Source: Cycas panzhihuaensis (taxonomy: Eukaryota; Cycadophyta). From it: a DNA stretch of 64,000 nt. The notes under the pieces are model-generated. The model saw nothing but the letters and a program-made list of their open reading frames with translations, was not told where the DNA came from and made no database searches. Each line of letters starts with the position of its first letter. Position 1 is the first letter of the stretch. The stretch lies in the NCBI GenBank assembly GCA_023213395.1, contig CM041465.1, positions 138,453,741 through 138,517,740 of the forward strand. The letters are read 5' to 3'. Positions 12,846 through 23,040 of the stretch are shown here, one piece after another. The position numbers and the translations under genes were made by a program.

Positions 12846-13999
12846 ATGGCATTTACAATCATGGAGGATAATGATGTGGTTATGTATGTTCCTAAAATAG
12901 ATGAATACTACTGAAGGGATTCGTTTCTTCCAATACCTAAGTATAAAGGTGAAGACTACTTTTTTGGACGATTAAAATGAGATGTTTTTTCATAGCTAAA
13001 GGTTTATGGAAGATTATTACTAATGGATATGATATCCCTAAGGATGAAGAAGAAAGGGAAATACTTGAGAAGAAAGATAGAAAGGCATTTATTATGATTC
13101 GTGCTATATTTAATGAGGCTGATCTTCTTTCTAAATTCCATTTTGTTATTCCTATAATTCCACATGCAAGTAATGCTAAAGAAGCTTGGGATTTTCTAAG
13201 GGAAGTATTTGAACAAACTCTTGAAGAAACACAATGAATGATTAAAAAGGCAATTAAGGTCAGTTATGGTTATGGTATAGGTACAATGAATGAAGAAAAT
13301 ATCAACAACACTGATGAAACGACATGTCAAGATGAAGAATATATGAGTACTAATGAAATTTCTACTAAATGTAAGGAAACGATGGTTGAATGCATTGATG
13401 AGACTACAACTACTAATGAAGACATTGAAAGTGATGAGTTGATAAAGGTTTATATAGATGACACCATGATTTCAAGAGAGATTGAATATGAATATGATGG
13501 TCCTATAAAGGATGAGACTTATATTGATGATATTCCTACTTTAAGTATTGATTCAAGTTTGAATGATGTTCCTTCTTTGAGCATTGATTCAAGTTCAAAG
13601 AGTATGCAAGACGATCAAGATTCCACTCTAAAGGTTGAAGAAATTACTATTATACATGGTGATCAAGAACTTATACAGGACAATGATGACGAGCAAGTTA
13701 TATTTGAAGATGGTTTTTTATAGGATCTATATCAAAATCAAACTAGACCAAGTACAATGAAGAATCAGGATCTGTACTTGCTAGAGTTGATATAACAACA
13801 TCATGACTGCATGATGGAAGATGAAAATCAAGCTAAGGATACCATCCTACAAAGGCATCATTATAGAATTGAAGATAAAAATCAAGATGAAGATATAATT
13901 CTAGAGCAAAGACATCACTGCATGATTGAAGACAAGGATCAAGTTGAAGACATCATTCTTAAGACATATTCAAGGATAAAGCGTTGCAAATACAAATGA
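12846..13999 (+). pseudogene. E1 Gag-like protein with acidic middle and 19-residue repeats, decayed
   Basis: ATG at 12846. The N-terminal part resembles the Gag domain of plant copia elements (DUF4219/UBN2 type), with 'MRCFFIAKGLWKII', a KK-D-KAF segment and 'AKEAWDFLRE'. One TGA (12912) and a 1-base frameshift near 12965 separate the start from 12977. From 12977 to 13999 a single frame continues through stops at 13235 (TGA), 13721 (TAG) and 13793 (TAA). Residues coded by 13238-13723 are strongly acidic (Asp/Glu-rich) with a short internal duplication of a 'PSLSIDSS' phrase. Next come three 19-residue repeats (13799-13966) and a short basic tail. There is no zinc knuckle, protease or polymerase. 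The original protein was probably about 385 residues. Its function beyond capsid-like Gag is unknown. Confidence 0.65.
13799..13966 (+). repeat. Three in-frame 57-bp (19-residue) repeats in the E1 ORF
   Basis: Copies start at 13799, 13856 and 13913. Each encodes HH-x-x-(M/R)-(M/I)-E-D-(E/K)-(N/D)-Q and an acidic 'D-x-I-L' ending. Base differences between copies mostly conserve the acidic/His pattern. Confidence 0.8.
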
Positions 14000-14010
14000 C
14001 ATAAATATGC

Positions 14011-14022
14011 ATTAAGGGGGAG
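14011..14022 (+). promoter_or_regulatory. Polypurine tract of E1
   Basis: ATTAAGGGGGAG abuts the TGTTAG start of the 3' LTR. Confidence 0.85.
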
Positions 14023-14242
14023 TGTTAGAATATTAATACACATTTGTTTTTATCCTACATGCAAGTGGGTCCTACTCTCTCTATATTGACATGTATTATA
14101 AATACACAACATAGTGTATTATATATGTATATGTTGTAATGATGTTTTATTAATATAATGGAGGTACCTTAAGGGTACCATTCTATCTTGAAGGTGTTTT
14201 GTTCTGTTTGTGAAGATTGTTTGTGCAGGTTGATTTCTAACA
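14023..14242 (+). repeat. 3' LTR of E1
   Basis: 220 bp, matching the 5' LTR base for base in length and followed by target duplication GGTTA. It is the terminator/polyadenylation side of the element. Confidence 0.92.
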
Positions 14243-14247
14243 GGTTA

Positions 14248-15497
<1,250 letters not shown>

Positions 15498-15879
15498 AAA
15501 ATAAAAGATTATATATATACCAAAAATATAAAATTTATGTATAGATCCCTCACCACCTTCTTGGCATATAGGGCAAGTCACATACCAACTTTATTTCCCA
15601 CCCATGATATGTAGTTTGGGTCTAAGTATGTGGGTTATTTAAGACCTTCAAATCTATTTATTTAGGTCTATCAATGCCTCGATTTGATTGAAGCCTACTT
15701 GACATTATAGGAAATGAAATAAATGTTCAAAACTTGTTATGATTATAACATTAAGCCACCCATAAAATCCATTCTAGACCTACTTAAATAGTTAAATATA
15801 AGCTTACAGAACTTAAACTTAACCCTATTGGTTAATTTTTGTCTTTTTCCTATATTCATCAAGCCCTCTTTAAGTTACT

Positions 15880-16325
15880 GTTGTATTTTCCATGGCATTA
15901 ATAATTCATATGGATGGAGGAAGTCATGGGAACCATAGCTCTTTTAGTGTAACATGGACCATTTAGAATTAAGTAGGCCATATCTTAACTCCCACTAGAA
16001 TCTATTTGCCTAAAGTAACCAATAATGACTTCAAGTATATTATTATTGTAAATGCTCTTACTAATGCTCTCAAAGTTCATAATGACCTTATTCTATTGCT
16101 TTCTGATTCTCAACTAGTTGTTTGTTAGCTTGGCCAAGTTTATTAAGCTTGTTGTCCCTAAATTTATACCCTCACCAATCAAGCTAAGTCACTATTATCT
16201 CAATTCTCATCTATTATAGTTTAATATATTCCATGAGAATAAAATGTTAAAGTAGATCAACTTGTTGCTTTTATTCTTAAATGATGCTTATCACATGTAG
16301 ACATTTCTCCTCAACGCTTTTAAGC
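15880..16325 (+). pseudogene. Ty3/gypsy RNase H domain, decayed
   Basis: The plus-strand frame gives an RNase H skeleton in the right order: 'MDGGS' (first acidic residue, about 15912), 'LPKVTNND' (normally LxFxATNNxAEYEAL), 'LLLSDSQLVV' (catalytic Asp, about 16100-16125), then 'LVAF' after a degraded 'IP.E.N..AD' motif (about 16230-16275). Both the D-S-Q and N-N landmarks are intact, while the E of the AEY motif is lost and several stops interrupt. This style of domain is typical of the additional RNase H of Tat-lineage gypsy elements or of their ordinary RNase H, and I cannot tell which. No integrase follows, because the frame gives way to a tandem array. Confidence 0.7.
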
Positions 16326-16369
16326 CTATCAATAAAATTGAGTCTATGTGCTAATTTCCTTATCAATTT

Positions 16370-17045
16370 AAATTAAACCTCTAAAATAAGGGTAAGCTAT
16401 ATGGTCTCCACTAAGAGTTCAAATTAGAACCAACCTATGAAATAAGGATAAACTAATTGAGCTCCACTAAGAGTTTAAACTGGAACTAACCTTTGAAATG
16501 AGAGTAAACTATCTATTCTCCATTATAAGTATAAATTAGATATAACCTCCAAAATAAGGGTAAACTATTTAAACTCTATTATAAGCCTAAACTAGAATAA
16601 ACCTCCAAAATAAGGATAAACTATTTGATCTCCATAAAGAGTTTAAACTAAAACCAACCTCTAAAATGAGGGTAAACTATCTAAGCTCCATTGAGAGTTT
16701 AAAGTAGAACCAACTTCTGAAATAAGATTAAACTAGTTGAACTCTACTAAGAGTTTAAACTAGAACCAACCTTTGGAATGAGAATAAACTAGTTAAGCTC
16801 TATTAAGAGTTTAAATTGGAACCAACCTTCAAAATGAGGATAAACTATCCGAGCTTCACTAAGAGTTTAAATTGGAACCAACCTCTAAAATGAGGATAAA
16901 CTAGCTAAGCTCCATTAAGAGTTTAAACTAAAACCAATATCTAAAATGAGGGTAAAGTATCTAAAGCTCCACTATGAGTTTAAACTAAACTATATCTTCA
17001 AAATGAGGGTAAACTATCTAATACTCTAACATAAGTTTAAATTGT
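16370..17045 (+). repeat. 57-bp tandem array, about 11-12 degenerate copies
   Basis: The unit contains 'aaccaacctctaaaatgag', 'ggtaaactatctaagctcc' and 'gagtttaaacta' in order, with a period of about 56-58 bp and 10-25% divergence between copies by eye. It follows directly after the gypsy RNase H remnant. Tat/Ogre elements are known to carry tandem arrays in non-coding parts, so this may be element-derived. Confidence 0.85.
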
Positions 17046-17309
17046 TGTACAAATATATAAATATTGACTTTTTGTGGATTTCTAAAAGGGAAAATCCCCT
17101 GTGCCATCCTTGGTTTAGTTTTCCCTTATAGCACCACTTTAGTTTCATTTGCTTTCTCAATTTGTATGCTTTCTATAAAATAAATAAAAACAAAACAAAA
17201 TCATAAAAAAAAAAAAAAAAAAACTATAAACCACAATAATCCATAAAAAATACAAAATAGAAAATAAACAAAGTACTATCCTTTTAGTTTAATGATGAAT
17301 CGTAAAAAG

Positions 17310-17735
17310 AAATCCTCACCTTTGAGGGGCACTCACTAAAGAGGCTAAGTTATGGTGATAACCTTAGCTCCAAGATGAGCCCAAACAACTCCTTCTCTAA
17401 AGGGTACTCATTAAAGAGGCTAAATTAGGATGATCACCCTTAGCTTCTAAGCCTAAAAACCCTTTGACTTTTGAGCCCAACACCTTTAACCATTAAGGCA
17501 ACCTCTTAACTATCTAAAATCACTTTGAAAAATGGTCACTAAAGAGGATAAACTATAGTGGCCCATTTATATTGATCTAGGCTTTGTCATGGCCTATAGG
17601 CTCATCATGGTTGCATTGGATCATAGCCCCAACCTCCACCCTATTCAACACGACTCTAAAGTTCTTACTAATGAGGTTAAACTTGGGGCAACATTCTCTA
17701 AACACCTACTAAGGAGGATGAACTATAGTAGAGTA
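17310..17735 (+). repeat. Degenerate repeats of about 85-100 bp around 'actaaagaggctaa'
   Basis: Five related blocks contain '(t/c)act(a/c)a(t/a)(t/a)aaga gg' followed by a 'taaact/taagtt' phrase and 'tagc', near 17330, 17407, 17537, 17670 and 17707. A 20-base A run lies upstream at about 17203-17223. Probably a further non-coding part of the same old gypsy element. Confidence 0.5.
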
Positions 17736-18468
17736 CTTCCTCCTATTATTTCTACAAAAATATAGATAGTTTATATATGGCATTATTGACACCATTCACC
17801 ATCTTGTAGCCTACATTTGAAGAGATTTTGTTGCCAAGGGGCCTAATATTTCCTCAATCCTAAGAAGTCTACATTGATCTCACACCAATAGGTAAGTGAA
17901 GGTATGTATTTTTAGTTTTTTATTTCATTTTTAGTTTAGTTTAGTTTTTTATAACCATGTGTTAATAATTACTTATTATTTTAGTAAATAGGTATGTGTG
18001 TTATTAGCTTATTATGGGTTCGACCATGATTAGTAGCAAATAAAAGATTATCCATTAAACTCATTTCAACTGTGAAAGGCCTTTAGTACCTTTATAAATA
18101 ATTTACACCCTTCTTTAGCCCCTATTTATAGTGATTCCATGATTGTCTTACTCTTATGGGTGTTTTCTGTTATAAAAAAAATTAATTTTATGTGTATTTC
18201 CCTTAGTCTCATTTGATACACACATGTCCAGCCTTGCTTTTAGTTCATCTTATATTAAAACTTATTTACTCTACTACCTATTTTGCCTCTAAGTAACTTT
18301 GTGGTACTGTGAAGTTCACCATGGTTGTAAACTTCATGGGATAGTAGTTCATGAACAAAAAAGGAAAAAAATACATGGCAAAGTGTAGTAAGTATGCCTA
18401 GATATATTTTTGTCTTGGGTTAGGTCCAAAATCTCATTGGGATCATCTTTATTTTTCTTTCAAGGTGC
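17736..18468. other. No recognisable gene
   Basis: AT-rich sequence with T-rich runs and no domain, LTR end or RNA gene that I can identify. Confidence 0.4.
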
Positions 18469-18473
18469 ATTTT

Positions 18474-18806
18474 TGTTGGAAAATAAATGGAGTGTAGAGT
18501 AGAGCAGATAAGCACAAATCAATCCATATTATGAAACATAAGCCAAAGTACGTATTATTCAAGCCATTATATGAAAGTATATATCAAATCTCCAAAATAG
18601 GTGGTGTCAAAAGACACCAGGGTTATGCACCTTGTAGAATATGTAGTTGTGAGGGAGGAGGGAAACCTCCTCAACCTCCAAAATTTAAACAATAATAAAA
18701 TAATACATAACTCAATATAAAATTAAACTCACCTAACTTACCCTTAACATGTGTGTGCTCACATGTGTCTAAGGTGAGAGTGGGGTGATGAACATTAACC
18801 CCAACA
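18474..18806 (-). repeat. Solo LTR of the E2 family
   Basis: 333 bp, TGTTGG...CCAACA, flanked by a perfect 5-bp duplication ATTTT (18469-18473 and 18807-18811), with no internal region on either side. It aligns by eye with the LTRs at 43030-43466, 48507-48943 and 52732-53102, sharing the GGTGTC/GACACC hairpin, the 'caccagggtt' phrase, the 'gaggagggaaa' block and the 'cacatgt' region. Solo LTRs arise by recombination between the two LTRs of one insertion. Confidence 0.85.
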
Positions 18807-18811
18807 ATTTT

Positions 18812-20670
18812 TAATGCTTTATCTATTTTTTAATTATTTTTTATAAATCCATATACAATTCACTTATAGAGTAAATTCCAAACCATGGGCCAATACCATC
18901 TTGCCATTAGCCTATAACATCTATAAAAATGCCCTATTTTTTCATAAGGAGGGGAGATAAAAAATAAAAGTAATATACAATCGAAATGTTCCTAAAATTT
19001 CTATAGCTTCCTTTGCACTTATACTTACTTATTAGCCTCCCTTTTAGAGTGGAATTTGGAGGCAGATTAGAGTAAGAGAAGGCTTGGATCATAGCACATG
19101 CCAAGAGCATCCCCTACCAATTAAGAACTAGGGAAAAACCCCTAATATAATCTATGTTTTAGGCCATTGTAATTTATGTTTGGTTTCAAAATTTTAATTT
19201 CCTTTGATTTATTCTTTGAATGCATGTTTCTTGGTCTTTTCACCTTGTATGTTGTATTTCTTTACATAAAAGTGTCTTGTAAGAGGACATAGGGCTAAGT
19301 ATCAACATTTAAGCCCTAATTTAGTGACAATCCTACTAATTCTTAGGCTCCTTTTACTACCACTTATTATTGATTTTATATACTATTTCCATTTCATTTG
19401 AATCACTTCATTTTATTTGAATCACTTCATTTTGTTGTTTTTTATCACATGTACTAGTTTGATAGATAGAGGAGAGATACAAGCAAGTTTTATGCAAGTT
19501 GGAAGCTACACAAGAGCTAGAATAACCCCATCTTCTTCTTATTATCCTTCCCACCAAGACCTAGTGCCTGCTACATAGTCAGAGTACTACCTAAATTTCA
19601 CTAGCTTTATTGAAAGGTATAAGCCTAAAAAATATGGTTTAATACCTTTTTTTTTTGTCATAACTCAATCTATTAAGTAAAAATGCTATCAAAATTTTCC
19701 TAGAAATTTTTTGAATTATGCATATGCAACTAACTTTCTTTAAATTTATTTGATGACATAGATGTAGTGAGGTGTTTTCATTACTCAAGTTTTATGAAAA
19801 TGTTTAGAGTGAACTCCAAGTATTCCTCCCAAAACCGTCACCTCCTAGGTTTTAATTTGAAATGAAAAAAGAGTTTAAATCACATCTTTTAATTTAATTT
19901 CTTTAATTTTAAAAAGGAAAAGGAAAAGGAAAAGGAGAATTTCATGTATAGGTTTGTTATACTTATCTACTTCTCCCTACCTCAATTGTAGTTAATTTTA
20001 TTTACAAATGGGAAGAGCATTAAAAAAATTAAGAAAAATGGTAAAAGAACATTGCATAACATTACATGTTTACTTATTAATTAATTCATTTTACAAAGGG
20101 CCATAATGGAGTGAAGATTCACACTTGTTATGAGCCCTTAAATCCATGGGACTGAGAGGTATTTTCTAAGCTAAACTTATTTGATCTCTATATTAGAAGT
20201 TAAAAGCATTTAGCTATATGGTTAGCTTTACTCTTTGCTTATTTAGTCTCTTTTAGGGATATAGTTTCTTGTCTATTGAAGAGGGGGGGTCCATTTTCTC
20301 TCTACCTAAATTTCATCACTAGATGAGAGTGGTGGGCTTGTGCCTTTAGGTAGTCATCTTCTAATTCATGTTTTGAATAGGCCCGCAAAAAGTGTTTATC
20401 TCTACTTCATATTAATGCATAGGGTTTTAATAGTTGAATGAGCTTCATTAGCCCTATTAAGAGTGGTGGCTTCTTTTTTTTACATGATAGAGCAAGAGGT
20501 TCATTAGAGTTAGATGTAAGTACTTTCAGGCTACCTTATACTTATGTAAAATGGGTTGTTAATATTGATAAGTCCCAATTAATTGATCCAAAAGCAGATA
20601 TATCCTATGATCTTAACTCCTTCAAACCTCTTACTTAAGTCAATCCTTCCCTTATTCTTTTAGATCAAGT
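18812..20670. other. No recognisable gene; short local repeats
   Basis: Contains a 20-bp direct duplication around 'atttgaatcacttcatttt' (about 19398-19437) and a short (AAAAGG)n run at about 19914-19936. A 66-codon open stretch at 20438-20638 has no recognisable motif. This is the DNA into which copia A inserted. Confidence 0.45.
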
Positions 20671-20675
20671 CTTAC

Positions 20676-21181
20676 TGTTAGAATAATGTTATATTCATGT
20701 ATTAATATTATCTTTATAAGGTTCCTCTTATAATGTTAATTTATATTAATTAATTGTATAGTTCATTGAAATGGACAACCACCTATTTCAATGAACCTCC
20801 TTCTTCCTTAATATTCTCTCTCCTAGATTCTAGGAGGTTGGTCAAGTTGGTCAAAGTTTGGCTAATGAGTTAGGGGCTATACACAGGTTAGGCTAGCATC
20901 ATTAAGAGGGAGGATGAGATCCTCATAACATTCACCCTTTAATGTATTTATTATTATTATTATAAATTATTATTTTAGAAGGTGGTTTTTTCATCCCCAT
21001 TAGGGGATTTTTCCACCTGTCAATATGGTGTACCTTTGTTAATTCACATTGCAGATCTATGATGTTATTATGAAAATGTTAATGTAAATTTATGTGTTGA
21101 TTGAAAATATGGACGTATGTATTTTATTTTGAATATTATGATTATATCCTATGCATGTATAATTTAACCCTCTATTTAAAA
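20676..21181 (+). repeat. 5' LTR of copia A
   Basis: 506 bp starting TGTTAGAATAAT, with its 3' end degraded (TTTAAAA for TTCTAACA). It contains three stem-loop candidates shared with the 3' LTR and with the copia F LTR: 20761-20796, 20820-20836 and 20980-21018. A (TAT)n stretch lies at about 20947-20970. Confidence 0.85.
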
Positions 21182-21193
21182 TTGTATTAGAGT
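21182..21193 (+). promoter_or_regulatory. Decayed primer binding site of copia A
   Basis: TTGTATTAGAGT matches TGGTATCAGAGC at 9 of 12 positions and sits exactly at the LTR end. Two of the three differences are C to T. Confidence 0.6.
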
Positions 21194-21962
21194 AGGGTAT
21201 CTAATCAAAAGGGTATCATAGGTTTCATATTTTTTTTTTTAACACAGAAAATTAGAACAAGAGTAGTAATGGGTTTCTTCTTAAACCCTCTCGCATACAA
21301 ATTATTTTTACATAAAAATATATATATTAATTAAAGAATTTTTTAAAACAAATAAAATCAAAATACATATTATAAAATAAAAAAGTACTTAATTATTATT
21401 ATTATTATTATTATTTAAACAAAATTGGATATATAAAAGGATTTACATAAGACCAAACCATATATATATAAAACAAAGAGAGGGAGGATTTATAAAGTGG
21501 ATTTATATATTAATTAAAAAAAATATTTTATAAAATCTGGGTTTAAACTAAAATACTAGCCTCCTTCTCAATTGAAACGATCACTAACTGCATAAGCAAA
21601 AGTAAACACAGAGCCTCCTTCTCAACTAAAAGGGACATTAATCGCATGAGACGAAGTAAATGTAGAGGTATTAAACCCATGGTCCAACTAAAGGGATGCT
21701 AGCCATGGTGATTAAAAGTAAAGCCTATACTTTAATAAATGTAGACAGAATAATGATTATTAAATAGTAGCATGCAAAGGAGAATACCACACAAGATGTA
21801 ACATAACTACCCACCAATGAAAGCCCTCTTATCACCCATGGTTGATTGACATATAAGACTCTACATTTGATAAAGGCATGCAAGTGCAAATGTAACAATG
21901 GAGAAGAATGGAAATGAGCAACCACATTTAGTGAAGGGACTAGAGATGCCACTCTCCACAGA
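21194..21962 (+). other. Copia A leader, left part, with short tandem repeats
   Basis: Non-coding leader up to the gypsy insertion point. It holds an (ATT)n tract (about 21391-21416) and two to three degenerate ~54-bp repeats beginning 'gcctccttctcaa' (21559, 21613 and a diverged third near 21670). Confidence 0.5.
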
Positions 21963-23024
21963 TGATCCCAAAATAGAGCTTAATTGGTGAAGAAGTTAAT
22001 TATCAACCTTTTCTCCTTGAGATCCTAGGAGTTAGTATAGAAATCTCAATAACATCAAAACAACAATGAGCCCACGAAAGGAAATTCTACACCAAATCAT
22101 TTATTCTTGACATTGATCCAAAAGTATGAGGAGTAGTACTTTTATTAAACTATGAAAATCTCTATTTAATGGCAGAGAAATCAACTAGCAAAAGAATGGG
22201 TAATTTACAAGGAATAAATGATACAATTATACCATAAGGGGGACTCCAATCCCTCCAAAAATGCTTCTCCAAGGATGCTTCCCAAGTCTAATGCCTTTCA
22301 CCTCCAAGAACCACCTCTCCAACCCGTAATAGGGCTCAATTTATAGAAAGAAACCAAAATTGCATGTTTAATAAGTGGTAATCATGCAAGTATAACCAAT
22401 AACCACCAGAATGCATGTTGTCCAAGTGGCCTTCATATAATTCTTAAAAGTTGTGGCTTGTAAATAACCTTAACAGACTCCAATTAAGCTCAAATTTGGT
22501 ACACATATAAGAACACATGTCCCCTCTACTTCCTCAAAATTTTATTTTATTTGGATGTCATTTGCCTACATTTTTATTCATTTAATAATAATATGTATTT
22601 GTTATTTTTCTGTTAGCTATGGGATTAAAAAAATAAGGCTTGAACTTGTGGCTTGTAACTGACCATAACGGACTCCAATTTAGCTCAAATTTGGTACATG
22701 TATAGGAAAACATGTCCCCCCCTCTTTCTCAAAATTTTAGCTCATTTGGATATCATTTGGCTACATTTTTATTCATTTAATTATAATATGTATTTGCTAT
22801 TTTTCTGCTAGCTGTGGGATTAATTTTATGTAAAACAAGGCTTGAACTCTAATCAAATGATATTTTATGAACCCCACCTTTTATACACATGTAGTGGGAT
22901 GTGTCTTCTACCTTTAAACAAAATTTCATATAATTTTGATACCATTTAGCTATATCTCTTTCAGTTATGCCAATGCCTAGCATTTTCTGCATCCTGTAAA
23001 CATATGGTAGATCCTCCTAGATCA
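21963..23024 (-). repeat. 3' LTR of nested gypsy element
   Basis: 1062 bp, TGATCC...GATCA. It contains an internal tandem duplication with a 195-bp period (units beginning at 22453 and 22648, each starting 'gtggcttgtaa'), also present in the other LTR. Confidence 0.92.
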
Positions 23025-23040
23025 TGGCTCCCCTTCCTTG
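23025..23040 (-). promoter_or_regulatory. Polypurine tract of nested gypsy element
   Basis: On the minus strand AAGGAAGGGGAGCCA abuts the LTR start TGATCTAGG. Confidence 0.8.

Larger units (their letters stand above)
11054..14242 (+). mobile_element. Complete non-autonomous LTR retrotransposon E1 (Gag-only, TR-GAG-like)
   Basis: Two 220-bp direct repeats (11054-11273 and 14023-14242) begin TGTT(G/A)GA and end CTAACA. They are flanked by a perfect 5-bp duplication GGTTA at 11049-11053 and 14243-14247. A perfect tRNA-iMet primer site follows the 5' LTR and a polypurine tract precedes the 3' LTR. The 2.75-kb interior encodes one broken Gag-like/acidic frame and nothing resembling protease, integrase, RT or RNase H. 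I count about 19 differences between the LTRs by eye, so the insertion is fairly old. Published plant elements called TR-GAG have this gag-only organisation. Membership in a described family cannot be tested here. Confidence 0.92.

Noticed and set aside
12280-12852. Minus-strand ORFs rich in His, Ser and Thr
   Set aside because: They overlap the C-poor E1 leader, overlap each other in different frames, and show no domain. They are composition artefacts.
16370-17045. CRISPR-like array (regular repeats)
   Set aside because: Whole units repeat and diverge gradually with no unique spacers, and the context is eukaryotic retrotransposon DNA.
19395-19440. Target duplication of a missing element
   Set aside because: The 20-bp copies are directly adjacent with nothing between them. 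It is a simple tandem duplication.
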